Origin: Nematopogon swammerdamellus
Taxonomy: Eukaryota > Arthropoda > Insecta > Lepidoptera > Adelidae
Assembly: GCA_946902875.1 (NCBI GenBank)
Contig: OX336339.1
Span: 614,397 to 678,396, forward strand
DNA: 64,000 bases
Reading direction: 5' to 3'
Shown: piece after piece, positions 51,836 through 61,949 of the stretch
Numbering within the stretch: the stretch's first letter is position 1
Layout of the letters: every line of letters starts with the position of its first letter
The notes under the pieces: generated by a model
The model's database searches: none
Told to the model about the DNA's origin: nothing
The model's input: only the letters and a program-made list of their open reading frames with translations
Made by a program: the position numbers and the translations under genes

Positions 51836-52292
51836 TCGCGAATTCTGACACACCGAATTGTTACCACACATACATAAATACGTACAACACTGACGTATGG
51901 AGTATAACTGGTATCAACTTACATTCTCGTGAGACAAATTTGATGCCCTAACCCCGGTTCTATTGACTTTATTCTCCAAGTTTGTACTCAAGTTATATTC
52001 AACATAGCATGCCTCCATACGCCTCACCTCACTCAACTAAAAGTCACTCAACTATTTGCCTAAGTAGATCGCACTCCGTCCGCTTGTTATACCTACCCTC
52101 AATAATTGAACAGCCTCTTCAGGAACACGTCACCTATGTTAGCACATAGGTGACGTGTGTGTGTGTACATAGCTAGGAATATCAATACTAATAATAAATC
52201 TGTAAGGGATCATGGTATTTTTTGATTTGAGTATCTTCAACGATTTATATTTACTTGATATTTATTAAAATTAAATTTTTTTGATGTTTTTT
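51836..52292. other. No gene; 14-bp-stem hairpin at 52125-52158
   Basis: ACACGTCACCTATG and its inverse surround TTAGCA. A further Helitron-like scrap (ATCAATACTAATAATAAATC) lies at about 52170. Otherwise unassigned. Confidence 0.4.
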
Positions 52293-52304
52293 AAATGCAT
52301 TATG
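52293..52304 (+). repeat. 12-bp target-site duplication, left
   Basis: AAATGCATTATG, repeated exactly at 52760-52771. Confidence 0.8.
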
Positions 52305-52759
52305 GAAGAACGGAAGGGCGCTAGTCTGGGACGCAACATGCGTCGATACCATCTGTGCCAGCAACCTCGCCCTATCGGTCATGAAGCCGGGTTCGGCTGC
52401 GGAGGCCGCAGCCAAAAGAAAGCACAAAAAATATGAAAACATCAGCCTGAATTATTGGTGTGTGGCTTTCGCGGTCGAAACCTTCGGCTCCTGGTCTGAG
52501 GAGGCGATAGCTTTTTTCCACGAGATAGGGTCGAGGATGTCTGCTGCCATAGGTCACCCCTCTTGCCTCGCTTTCTTCCGCCAAAGGATAAGCCTGGCAA
52601 TTCAGAGGGGTAACGCGGCTGGCATCCTCGGCACAATCCCGGGGACAAAAGCACTAAATGAAATTTATTTTTTAAGTTAGTTTATTTCCTAAGTTAGTTT
52701 ATATAATTTTTAGATTAGTTAATTATTTTATAACTATGTTAATTTGAATTGAAATAAAC
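52305..52759 (+). pseudogene. 5'-truncated retroelement copy: WDAT C-terminal domain
   Basis: The frame is open from the truncation point: WKNGRALVWDATCVDT, MKPGSAAEAAAKRKHKKYEN, VAFAVETFGSWSEEAIAFF, CLAFFRQRISLAIQRGNAAG and ILGTIPGTKALNEIYFLS, ending TAG at 52678-52680. An 80-bp 3' UTR with AATAAA (52752-52757) follows. It is closely related to 5140-5700 but without its TAG. The domain follows reverse transcriptase in an invertebrate retroelement family; the WD.T..D spacing could be a nuclease-like core, which is a guess. The perfect TSD shows target-primed retrotransposition. The RT was lost by 5' truncation. Confidence 0.7.
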
Positions 52760-52771
52760 AAATGCATTATG

Positions 52772-53089
52772 TTATTAAATTATATATTTTTTTTTATTGT
52801 TTGACTAAATATTAACAATTCTTTTAATGATAGCTATTTATTTATATTTGTTGTGTTTTTTTTTTTCATTTTCCATATCGCTTCTACAGAATATAGGTAA
52901 GGCGTATGCAACGAGCCCTAGAGTTGTCCACCTCTTCTGCAGAAACTTGTCCCGGTAGGCCCAGTTTTACTATTCCTACCGCAAGGTCAGTCGCCCGAGA
53001 CAGATGTTAAAAGTTGAAACAGGTCATTATTTCCCGATTCTCCACGGGAAGCAAAGTTAGATTGGTACACTGAACCCTCCGAACCGAAA
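52772..53089. other. No gene recognised
   Basis: AT-rich and T-run sequence; nothing matched. Confidence 0.4.
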
Positions 53090-54045
53090 CCATCATTATC
53101 AATCTTATCCCGTAGCACTTTCGCCTTCACAACGCTGAGGCTACACAGAACTGCTGTGAGGTTACATTGATTAGCGACGAGCGAAGCGATTTCGGGAGCG
53201 TAAAGAAAATGTATTCAAAACCCCACTACGAAAAACGTCGTCCTGCGTCCGCAATTTTTGACGACGACACTCGGGCAATGGAGAAGTATCGAATGACACC
53301 CCAACATCGAAACATATATACATACATACGTCTGAAAATCATGACCATCCTTTTTGGTTCCGTCAAAGCCGTCAGGCTGACGCGTCTCGCCCATTGGACA
53401 GACGGGGCATCAATACAAACACGCCGTTGTCCTCACCCTGCACCCTCCCCCCCCACCCTCACCAAACATCGAGCTTTAGAAAGAGACACTCGGGTTGTAG
53501 AGCGTCGTCCCTGTCACACTAACTCGCACGTCTCTGTGCGACAGGGACGACGCTCTACAACGTGATTGTCTCTTTCTAAATCCAGATGTACATTATTTAA
53601 TGCGGCGCAATGTACGCTGTTGTCATTGTAAGTAACATTGAGTAGCGACGAGCAAAGCTACTTCTAATTTGGGAGCGAAAACTTATAACCGTCATCGTTA
53701 ATCTTATATCCAGATACACTTTCTCATTATACACAACGAAGGCCACATAACCCGCTCTGTCCCTGTAACACTGAGTAGCGACTAGATTCAGCTTCAGGTT
53801 AAAATTTGAAAGCGAACAGAAAACGTATAGCCGTCATGATCAATCTTATATCCCGAAGCTCTTTCCCATTATACACAAAACGGTTTAGAATACACGGCTG
53901 CTGTCAAGTAACACTAAGGAGCGACGAGCAAAACGGAGGGGGGACCGACATTATCCGATGTTTATCCCAAATCACATTCTTTATCAGAATAATGCTATGC
54001 AGGACGCAGCTGTTACGAATTCACACTCAATAGCGACGAGAAGTC
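53090..54045. repeat. Degenerate tandem repeat, period about 110-145 bp, interrupted
   Basis: TAGCGACGAGCGAAGC-like motifs occur at 53172, 53644, 53777, 53919 and 54031, each followed by GGGAGCG/AAAGCGA and by CAATCTTATATCC-type sequence. About 450 bp between the first two, with a palindrome, is unrelated. A local satellite-like array. Confidence 0.55.
53475..53580. repeat. 106-bp palindrome
   Basis: TTTAGAAAGAGACACTCGGG and, inner, GTTGTAGAGCGTCGTCCCTG pair with the inverse at 53535-53580. Nearly perfect except near the loop. It lies within the interruption of the tandem array. Confidence 0.7.
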
Positions 54046-54498
54046 AGAGCGAATGTAATGAAATGAAATGGAATGGAAATAATGCAACTATAGAATAATT
54101 AATATGATTTATGAGTGAATACAATTTACATACACAAAAAATAACACTATTTCTAATCACTATTTCTAATCAAAAGTCACCTGTATGTATCACTCAGAAT
54201 AAATTATACACAAATGATAGGTATGCACTGGTTTTCATTTAGAATTTTTTTTTATTGGTGCTCAATATTTCTAAACTAAGAAAATGTTGTCATTATGGTG
54301 TTAATTGAATTATTTTCTGTAATATTTAAATGTCTGTATTTTAAATTTATCATATCGCTAGTTTTCAAGCTTCATTTGAACTAGCCTTTGCCGGCGTCTT
54401 CGCCGCATGAAATTCGAAAAGTTCAACATAAATCACATCCGTATGGATTGACTACTCTCACAAATAGAACCACTGCTCAGTACGGTATAAAATTATCA
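54046..54498. other. No gene recognised
   Basis: AT-rich; a Helitron-like GCGTCTTCGCCGCATGAAAT scrap at 54395-54415. Confidence 0.4.
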
Positions 54499-54545
54499 TA
54501 AATAACGTGGTGGTACGGAACCCTCGGTGCGCGTTTGTAATTGCA
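54499..54545 (-). repeat. Repeat D fragment
   Basis: GTGGTACGGAACCCTCGGTG only. Confidence 0.4.
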
Positions 54546-54554
54546 AACTGCTCC

Positions 54555-54722
54555 AAGGTACAAGGTGCTTCTTGCAGCACGTTTGGCGCTTGTATGTATT
54601 GCCGTTTTTTCGATTCCAGCACAACACCGACCGCCACGTTTAGTAAAGTATTCGGACAAGATAACTATCAAGCAGCAAGTAACACACGATGACCCACCTG
54701 CTTCATGACTCGGTGGAAGAAC
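54555..54722 (+). repeat. Repeat E fragment, internally rearranged
   Basis: AGCACAACACCGACCGCCAC, AAAGTATTCGGACAAGATAA and CATGACTCGGTGGAAGAAC. Confidence 0.55.
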
Positions 54723-54879
54723 ATACATTACATTTAAGTACGATTTATTTTGTTGGGTGCTTGCCGCGACCCGAGTGGACAATAAATAAATCTGAACGAA
54801 CAGTAACTAGACATATAGAGACAAGAAACACCCGGAGCGCCCGTAGTGTTCAGATTACCACACCACCATACCCATACGC

Positions 54880-55138
54880 CGTATCCCGACAATCGTGGTA
54901 AGCAGAGTAATCGGTGTTGTGCTACAAGCATTCTGGTAAATTACAGCACAACACCGACCACCACTTTTAGCAAAGTATTCGGACAAGATAACTCAGATCG
55001 GGCAGCAAGTAAGGCCTGCTGCAAGACTCGTTGGAAACACCGTGCCAAGGTGAGAGGTGGCTAGCCTGTCGCCGTTATGCACGGTATCTTGTCCTTATCT
55101 ATTAGTCGCCTTTTACGACATGCACGGGGAGAGATGCT
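54880..55138 (+). mobile_element. Repeat E copy
   Basis: TATCCCGACAATCGTGGTAA through GTAAATTACAGCACAACACC, AGGTGAGAGGTGGCTAGCCT and TTACGACATGCACGGGGAGA. It is directly followed by a LINE tail at 55139. Confidence 0.65.
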
Positions 55139-55415
55139 TGTTGTTTATTGTATAATTTCATACCTACACTTGAATATGTTGAAAATTCCGCCAGTTCTAA
55201 ATTCAATGCGAAGAAGAACTGACAAACAAACTTCGCAAGTCACAATGTTTTGTTAGTACCTATAAGTATTATATTATAGTAACTTACAAATAATTAACCC
55301 ATACTAGCGCTCACAAGAAAATTAATATTTACAGCATAAACAATAATACTCAAGAATCTGACCACACTGCCTATTAACATTCCCTATATCTGGTGTATAG
55401 TGCCATCGTCAATTG
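55139..55415 (-). mobile_element. 3' end of a CR1/L2-type LINE
   Basis: TTGTTTATTGTATAATTTCA at the tail side, then AATGCGAAGAAGAACTGACA (inverted 3' stem) and GTGTATAGTGCCATCGTCAA at the inner end. The last motif is shared with the LINE at 18240, though the sequence between differs. Confidence 0.6.
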
Positions 55416-55640
55416 GCAGTCAGATTGTCGGCGAGTAATGCCGCCGCCGCTTAGTGTAGCCTCGCGCGGGTTCGCGGCGCACGGCGGCGGCGCGCGGCGC
55501 GGATGTAAATGGAGGACATTTTGTAGCGTTACATTTTCGCCTCCATTACCATTTCCCGTGAGCGATTTTAATAAAAAGCCACAATGATTAATGGCGCAAG
55601 GCGCTGTGCGGCTCCTTCGTTACGCGCTGTGTTGTTTTTC
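55416..55640. other. CpG-rich unique island
   Basis: GCGCACGGCGGCGGCGCGCG and flanks. A frame over this patch is composition-driven. Possible regulatory sequence only. Confidence 0.3.
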
Positions 55641-55704
55641 TTCAGTTAGAACTGCGTGTTTGAACATTGAACGAGCTGAACAGATGGAGGAAGCGACAAT
55701 GCCT

Positions 55705-55965
55705 TCTTTTTAGGTTTCCGTAACCCGTACGGAAGCCTAATACTAAGCCTACAACGTCTGTCTATCCATCCGTCCATCCGTCCGATGGCTGTATTTTTTA
55801 ATTTAATTTTAATTAATGTTCACAGAATATTTGTTATTTTTTGCAGATAATAAAAAAATTAAAAGTGAACAATTAAGGGTCCCCATACAAGAAACAAATT
55901 TTTTTTACGTTTTTTTTGTGGTGCAGAATCATCGGTGCGCGAGTCCTACTCGCACTTGGCCCGTT
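55705..55965 (-). repeat. Interspersed repeat D
   Basis: GTTTCCGTAACCCGTACGGA, a GTCC/ATCC tract, TTCACAGAATATTTGTTATT and GCGCGAGTCCTACTCGCACT. Confidence 0.6.
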
Positions 55966-56034
55966 TTTCCCTTCTCTGCCAATAGCTAAAACAAGGTATG
56001 CGGTCAGAATTTGGATGGCGCGTGTGTGAATAAA

Positions 56035-56300
56035 AAATAGTTCCACTGTATCTCTCCCCGTGCCTGTCGTAAAAGGCTACTAAGGGATAAGGACAAGATG
56101 ACATGCTAAAGGGCGACAGGTTAGTCAGCTCTCACCTTAGCAGTCATCAGGTGGGTAAATGTTTTCGTGCCTTCTCGTTATTCCATAAGTTGTATTGTAC
56201 GAATATATTTTGCTAAACGTTGTGGTGTAATTGACCAGGGTCCTAGCAGCACAACACCGATTCCTCTGCTTACCCAGATTTTCGGAATACAGCGTAATGG
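56035..56300 (-). mobile_element. Repeat E copy, reverse
   Basis: AGTTCCACTGTATCTCTCCC, GATAAGGACAAGATGACATG, GTCCTAGCAGCACAACACCG and an ATGTATG run at the far end. Confidence 0.6.
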
Positions 56301-56344
56301 TATGCATGCATGTATGTAAGTAATTGAAATTGGATGGGTCAACC

Positions 56345-56530
56345 GTCGACCGTTGGTGGCAGGCCGTGGTTCGGATTTCACCTAAAACTGTGGGGCCATT
56401 CCCTTCTTAACTTACTAGATGGTAGGGTTCAACCTGCCCGGGTTGATACCACCGCACCAAATGGAAGTTCGGTCTAAGCTGCTATGTAAATAGTTCGTAT
56501 TTTCCGTTCAGTCCAGTATAGCCAAGGTAT
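56345..56530 (+). mobile_element. SINE-A middle fragment
   Basis: GCCGTGGTTCGGATTTCACC, TTACTAGATGGTAGGGTTCA and GCTGCTATGTAAATAGTTCG. Confidence 0.65.
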
Positions 56531-56619
56531 AGCCGTTGGACATGGCACTTCCCTGAACCCAGTTTTGAGAAATGAGGTGTATTTAGCTGTGCCAATGATT
56601 AATGCATACATACATAATG

Positions 56620-56745
56620 TATACCTGTACGCTGTTTCCCGACAATCGGGGGAAGCAGGGTAATCTGTGTTGTGCTGCAAGAAATCAGGTTAATTTAATC
56701 ACAAAACCGACCACCACATTCGGCAAAGTATTAGGAAGAGACTAT
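56620..56745 (+). repeat. Repeat E fragment
   Basis: TTTCCCGACAATCGGGGGAA, TGTGTTGTGCTGCAAGAAAT and ACCGACCACCACATTCGGCA. Confidence 0.6.
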
Positions 56746-57226
56746 TGCAATAATACCTGATTTAAAAAAAAAAATTTATATTGACAACTTTATTTTCGTC
56801 GCTCTATTTCGGCCGGTTGGAATTTATATTTTAAATTCCAGAAACGTTGAAAACAGTATCCCAGTTATCTTACGTATATTAATTAGAGATGGTGTTTGTT
56901 CCTATCTCAGGGTCCATCCAATTAGGATGTCGCGCCAGCGACGCAGCGAGTTACGTCTAAATTACATTTTCTACTAATTTCAATTTTCTTCTGTCTTCAG
57001 GTTCAAAGGAATTATTAACAGAAAATATGGTCTAATATACTTTTCAATCTATACTGATGAAATACGGAAATGGATGAATTATTTTTTTATTTAGTAGGTG
57101 TTAATTTTAGTTTTTTTTTTCATTGTTATTGTGATTTAATAACATTTTTAAATTTTAAATTTAATTAATATTGCGCGGGGTAACGCTATTGCGGATCGCG
57201 CGTTCGCTGGGCGGGCCGCCGATTGA
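56746..57226. other. No gene recognised
   Basis: AT-rich; ends with a small GC-rich patch (57180-57220). Confidence 0.4.
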
Positions 57227-57274
57227 TTAGGTTAGGTTAGGTTAGCAGGTTAGGTTTAGATTAGGTTAGGTTAG
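57227..57274. repeat. Interstitial (TTAGG)n telomere-type repeat
   Basis: TTAGGTTAGGTTAGGTTAG, a short break, then TTAGG units to 57274. TTAGG is the ancestral arthropod telomere repeat. Here it is a short internal array. Confidence 0.8.
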
Positions 57275-57317
57275 TACGGAATTCGTTTGTGGTAAGTATC
57301 TATAAGGTAAACGTGAA

Positions 57318-57402
57318 CAGCGTACCGTGTGGGGTCGGTACTTAAAAAGAATAGTCCCACTGCATCTCTCCCCGTCGCATGTCGTAAAAGTCGACTAAGG
57401 GA
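57318..57402 (-). repeat. Repeat E end fragment
   Basis: TACCGTGTGGGGTCGGTACT, GAATAGTCCCACTGCATCTC and GCATGTCGTAAAAGTCGACT. Confidence 0.6.
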
Positions 57403-57404
57403 TC

Positions 57405-57498
57405 GTCAGCCTCGGCAGCTTAATGGTGCGGTCAGTTATTGGATGGATGACCGCCCGACTGTTGGAGGCTGACCGTGGTTCGGATACCACGTTAAACG
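57405..57498 (+). mobile_element. SINE-A head, internally deleted
   Basis: GTCAGCCTCGGCAGCTTAAT and GGAGGCTGACCGTGGTTCGG flank a shortened 5S-like ATTGGATGGATGACCGC. Confidence 0.65.
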
Positions 57499-57499
57499 T

Positions 57500-57640
57500 T
57501 TATTTTTTTTGACGTGATGACGTCACGTCTTATAAATTGATGAACACCGGCACACACGAAAAAGTGTCACGTTCCATCTGAGCCTGTGTGTGCAAGCGAG
57601 AGCGCGTAACAAGCGATAGAGAGGCACAATCGGTATAGTC
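57500..57640 (-). mobile_element. SINE-C 3' part
   Basis: GATGACGTCACGTCTTATAA, AAAAAGTGTCACGTTCCATC and GTGTGTGCAAGCGAGAGCGC match 25265-25385; the tRNA-like head is absent. Confidence 0.6.
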
Positions 57641-57739
57641 AAAGTTACCATGGAAACGTCTTAAGAAGTAAAACTGTCAAGATCAGACAACAGAAGTTTA
57701 TTGATGGCCAGTCACAAGATGATTAATACTACAAACTAT

Positions 57740-57985
57740 GTGTGTGTGGCTACATCACCTACAAACATCCGTGATGTCAGCCCATAACACCGGGTGAACT
57801 AGGTGCCATTTCAGTGCTTCCCTTCGGTACGTGCCGGGTACACTGAACTGGGCGGAAAACAAGAACTGTTTACACAGCCGCCTCAACGGACCTTTCATTC
57901 AGTGTGGTGGTACCAACCCGGGTAAGGTAAGAAGGGAAGGGACCTAAAGTTTTGCGTGGAATCCGAACCACGGTCAGCCTCTATG
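57740..57985 (-). mobile_element. SINE-A, partial
   Basis: GGCTACATCACCTACAAACA through GGTACGTGCCGGGTACACTG to CCGAACCACGGTCAGCCTC. Confidence 0.7.
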
Positions 57986-57987
57986 CG

Positions 57988-58295
57988 CAACCGTAACTTT
58001 ATTTCGGCGCGCGGAACAATTCGGTTTGTATGAGAGCCTCATCTTAGCGTAACCGGAACTGAATTATTGTATTTAGCCTATCTTCGTGTTAAGTTTCGTC
58101 GAATTTGGATGATCGGTTTAAAAGTTATAGAGGAACATACATGCATACATACTGAAAATATTTCCAAAAAACGTAAATTTAGTTTTAGTATCACACATAG
58201 AGTCTACAAACGCATCAGTATCTCATAAAACAAAGTAACTTACTCCATGACCATCCCTTACAGATTTATTGTTAGTATTTATTGATATTGATGAC
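57988..58295 (-). mobile_element. Helitron-like element lacking its 3' terminus
   Basis: TTTATTTCGGCGCGCGGAAC, GAATTTGGATGATCGGTTTA, TTTAGTTTTAGTATCACACA and TTACTCCATGACCATCCC. The last motif is an empty site for the 49-bp insertion at 2782. Confidence 0.6.
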
Positions 58296-58616
58296 CTAAG
58301 TAAGTGCAGCATCTTCAACGATCGGTCGCTATTGGAGGCGCGTGCCGCCGACGCGACGCGAAGTGTGCCCACATATAGTGGTCCAACCTTTCACTTTTTT
58401 TTTTCAAAATTAATAGAATCTCAAAGAAAGGAAGATTTATTCGGGTCTCGCAGTATTAGGTATGGACCGCTATTATTTTTCTCCTTTCTTTGATCTTTCC
58501 TTTGTTATTTTGGTGGCTTTGCGGACATCTCGCTCTCTGAAGACGTGATTTAGAGAGGATCGATTCATGTATTTCAGCTTTTGCGATTGATATCGTCTTT
58601 TAAAGAGTACCTTTGT
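58296..58616. other. No gene recognised
   Basis: A frame with ATG-like starts exists but lacks domain features; unassigned. Confidence 0.35.
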
Positions 58617-59212
58617 TAGCCTCGGTAGCTCAGCGGTGCGGTCGGTCGGCTCTTGTTAAGCAACGCTGAGCGCGGTCAGTACAGTCAGTCCCTTCCCTTA
58701 CCCCTTTGCCCTTACTAGGTGGTAGGCTCAAATTGTAGCCGACTGGATGTAAGTGGCCCCATAGCAGCGCCGGTTGTGTTCTCCTCTAGTCCAGTATAGC
58801 CAGCGATCCAGGGAAGTCTCAGGTATGGCACCTACCTTCACCTGATATTGGCTGGTCGGAGCATGTGCTATGGCCCCTCCAACTCAGCCACTCATACCGG
58901 ATTACATAAAAAAAAACATGGATGGAAACATGGTTGGAGGCTGAGCGTGTTTCGGATTCCACGTAAAGCTGTCGGTCCCTTCCCTTCTTACCTTACTAGG
59001 TGGTAGGGTTTATCCCGTCCGGGTTGACACCACCGCACTGAATGAAACGTCGGTTGAAACGGCTATGTAAATACTTCGTGTTTTCCGTCCAGTTCGGTGT
59101 AGGAGACATGAAATGAAGGTAAGCACTGACATTGCACCTAGTTCACCCGGTGTTATGGGTGTTGTAGGTGATGTAGCCAACGTGTCAGTTTCTAAAAAAA
59201 ATCTTCATAATT
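58617..59212 (+). mobile_element. SINE-A split by a SINE-B insertion
   Basis: Head 58617-58682 (GCCTCGGTAGCTCAGCGGTG, GTTAAGCAACGCTGAGCGCG, GTCAGTAC) and body 58918-59212 (GGTTGGAGGCTGAGCGTG to the A-rich tail) are continuous in the family. SINE-B fills the gap. Confidence 0.65.
58683..58917 (+). mobile_element. SINE-B nested in SINE-A
   Basis: AGTCCCTTCCCTTACCCCTT, GGTGGTAGGCTCAAATTGTA, GATCCAGGGAAGTCTCAGGT and CATACCGGATTACATAAAAA. Confidence 0.7.
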
Positions 59213-59284
59213 ATGGCAGACAGGGTTGCCAGAAATCGAAGAGGCCCTTCATTTTATAAATCCAAGGGTAACTTTAAGTTTTTA

Positions 59285-59700
59285 GGGTTCCATATCCGAA
59301 CGGGCTTTCCCTTCTGTCCAAGAAAATCGAAGACCTTTTATGTTATAAATCCAAGGGTATCTTTAATTTTTTAGGATTTCGTATTAGTACGGGACATATT
59401 ACTAAGCCTAAGCCGTCTACCCGTTCGTTCGTCTATCCCAACGGTCTATCTTCAAGCCGGACTGGCACCATTTCGAGGGTGAAATTGGCAGCGCTTGAGG
59501 CTTTGACCTCGGGCACAGCCACCTAGTTCGGATGCAATAAAAAAAATCCCCTGTGAAAGGGCTGTATCTTTGAGCCGTAATAGATAGCCAGTTGCAATTT
59601 TCACAGAATATGTGTTATCATAGCGGATACCATAACAAATAATTATAAACAAAACAAAATGTAAATAAAAATAAAGGGGTTCCCTTAAACAAGAAAAGTA
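59285..59700 (-). repeat. Interspersed repeat D, split
   Basis: A first part to about 59454 and a second from about 59555 (GGGCTGTATCTTTGAGCCGT, TTTTCACAGAATATGTGTTA). The interruption is a SINE-like tail. Confidence 0.6.
59455..59553 (+). mobile_element. SINE-B-like tail inside repeat D
   Basis: CACCATTTCGAGGGTGAAAT, GGCTTTGACCTCGGGCACAG and CACCTAGTTCGGATGCAATA then an A-run. The same diverged subfamily as 31081-31190. Confidence 0.5.
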
Positions 59701-59816
59701 TGTTTTTGCACTATCGTAAAAATACATACAAACGTCAAACTTGGTGTTAACATAGTGCAAAACACACATCTCTATCTCTACTATCTGCTTCTTATAAAAG
59801 AGAACGCCTGTCTGTA

Positions 59817-60112
59817 TGTTTATTGTTTATTGTATAATTTCATCCATTGGTAGGTAACCTACACTTGGATACCCTGAATAAATATCTGAATCTGAATCTG
59901 ATATATCGAAAATTCCGCCAGTTCTAAATTCAATGCGAAGAAGAACTGTCAAACTTCGCAAGTCACAATGTTTTGTTAGAACCTTATAAGTATAAAATTA
60001 TATTAACTTACAAACAATTAACCCATACCACCGCTCACAATAGCATCAATACTTACAGCCTAAGCATGAATCCTGAAGAATCTGACCACTCTGCCTATTT
60101 ACATTACCTATA
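59817..60112 (-). mobile_element. 3' end of a CR1/L2-type LINE
   Basis: GTTTATTGTTTATTGTATAA tail, an AATATCTGAATCTGAATCTG short repeat, the TGCGAAGAAGAACTGTCAAA stem and ACCCATACCACCGCTCACAA, parallel to 55139-55380. Confidence 0.65.
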
Positions 60113-60807
60113 TGTATGTATCTATGTATCTATGAGGTAAACTCCGGAACCACTGAACAGATTTTGATGCAGTTTGCACTAAGGTTATGAATAGTTCTTG
60201 AGGCTCACTATGGGCTATATACCATCACGCTAAATAGCTTTAGGATTGCCTTAGGGTAGCCTTAGAGTTGATCAAAGAAAGTATAGTATGAACGGAATTT
60301 ATGTAGTGTCGAATGGTCGTCGTGGTCCGATGAATGGGATAATTTAGTGGTTTTACGAGGAAACGCCGAAAAAATGGATTGGACAAGGGGCTTGGCTACA
60401 TAATTTGTATAATTGCTCTTTCAGTCGGTACTTTTCAGCAGTAGATTTATTTTTATTGTTGATTTTTATTGATAAAATACTCCACCGTTCAGTCCCTGTG
60501 GTATCCCTAACGTGCGGAGGGTAAATGCCTGAGTTTGCTGTACAATTCCAAGTTTATGACGACTAATTATCAATTATTATCGAAATAACGTTTCCTTCAT
60601 AAGTAATTTTCATACATCTTTGATGACAGATTAGATTTCAATGATTTGTTGTTATTAAAATTTAAATTAATTTTTATTATATTTTAAATTTTAATTAAGT
60701 TTTAGCTTTAGCTTTGTTTGTTTTTTTTTTCTTCTCTTTTCTTATATTTAATTTGTAGAATACGGTGTTAGGTACACAACACAACACCCAATGCATTATA
60801 AAAAAAA
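60113..60807. other. No gene recognised
   Basis: The first 100 bp (TGAGGTAAACTCCGGAACCA, GATTTTGATGCAGTTTGCAC) look like a common interspersed repeat. The remainder is AT-rich. Confidence 0.4.
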
Positions 60808-61052
60808 ACCGCCAAGGTTAAAAGGCCGTTAAAATGCTTCATACTCTTTTCGGTAGATGGCGCGCATACACTTTTTAGTTTCTTCTATGGGGAGCCCCCT
60901 GAAATTTTTACTTTTAATTATTTTCATTCTTTGTTGTTATATCGGCAATAATAACACATATTCTGTGAAAATTTCAACGGGCTACGTATTACGGTTCAAG
61001 AGATACAGCCCTCGGACAGACAGACATACAGACAGACAGGCGGCGTAGGCTT
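60808..61052 (+). repeat. Interspersed repeat D
   Basis: AAAAAAACCGCCAAGGTTAA, CTCTTTTCGGTAGATGGCGC, ATTCTGTGAAAATTTCAACG, CCCTCGGACAGACAGACATA and GGCGGCGTAGGCTTGCG. Confidence 0.65.
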
Positions 61053-61054
61053 GC

Positions 61055-61195
61055 GTCCACGAGCAGAGGGCCAAGCTTCTTCAAGGAGCTTTTGGCTTCA
61101 CTGCTCCACGAAGCGAGTGTTTCAACCGCAAACGCAGCAAATTCGAAATCTTGAATTATATTTCTATATTTGTTGCGTTTGATGTAGCAAACCGT
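61055..61195 (-). pseudogene. Fragment of the WDAT retroelement domain
   Basis: Minus strand: KRNKYRNIIQDFEFAAFAVE and TLASWSSEAKSSLKKLGPLL, about 45 codons, closest to the copy at 27400-27500. It is joined to repeat D on one side and a SINE-A tail on the other. Confidence 0.55.
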
Positions 61196-61218
61196 GTCAG
61201 TTTCCATAAAAAAAATTC
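61188..61218 (+). mobile_element. SINE-A extreme tail
   Basis: GTAGCAAACCGTGTCAGTTT then CCATAAAAAAAA. Confidence 0.5.
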
Positions 61219-61387
61219 TTCCGGTGCACGAATAAAACTTTCGCATGATTTAGCAATGCCGAACTTGGAATAGAGCCGCTGCATGAAATGTACGGTGGTT
61301 GCGTTTCCGAGCACTGTTTGTGTTTGCTTTGTGAAATAACTTGTTAATATTTTTCCCGAGGCATTATTTCACCAGAGATATATCATT

Positions 61388-61560
61388 TTTAACCCCCGAC
61401 GCAAAAGGTGCGTGTGTCTGTCTGTGGCGTCGTAGCTCCCAAACGGATGGGCCGATTTGGATTCAGTTTTTTTTCTTTGAAAGCTGGTTCAACCGGGATG
61501 GTTCGTAGCTATGTTTAATAAAGATCAGGTCAGCCGATTTGAAGATCATCGACACTTTTC
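61388..61560 (+). repeat. Interspersed repeat C
   Basis: TTTTTAACCCCCGACGCAAA, GTAGCTCCCAAACGGATGGG and CGGGATGGTTCGTAGCTATG. The best-matching partner of 37395-37590. Confidence 0.6.
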
Positions 61561-61945
61561 CTAATCGGTGAAGGGATCTCTGCTCTAAAATGGAAATTTA
61601 TTATACTTTCACTCGTGATCTTTAATTAAATAAACGGAAATTATTACAAAACGAATGTATGTACTTGTAACCAGACCTAACCTAACAAAGTTATTAAAAG
61701 TTTAAATTACGTCTCATAAAATCTTGAAATAGAAGTTAAATTACGAAGTTTAAATAACGCCGACAAAAAAAACTATTAAAAAGTAAAAAATTATTTCAGC
61801 TTAGGTGAGTAAAGGCGTCGGGGGATAGAATATAACAGAAATAAATAGAAATAAAATATTTAATCATTATCTACAATTTATGTAACACAGATAGAACAAT
61901 ACAATAAATAAATAAATAAAATAAATAAATACAAGGAAGAAAAGA
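61561..61945. other. No gene; repeat C-like AT-rich remainder
   Basis: 61725-61765 (GAAATAGAAGTTAAATTACG) matches 38605-38632; the rest is AT-rich. Confidence 0.4.
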
Positions 61946-61949
61946 AAAG

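Noticed and set aside
53167..53565. 132-codon frame overlapping the tandem array
   Set aside because: It spans array units and the palindrome, so its length reflects repeat structure rather than a protein.
55393..55587. 64-codon frame in the CpG-rich island
   Set aside because: It begins in a LINE tail and is supported only by composition.
57227..57274. True telomere end
   Set aside because: Only about eight units and flanked by ordinary repeats on both sides.
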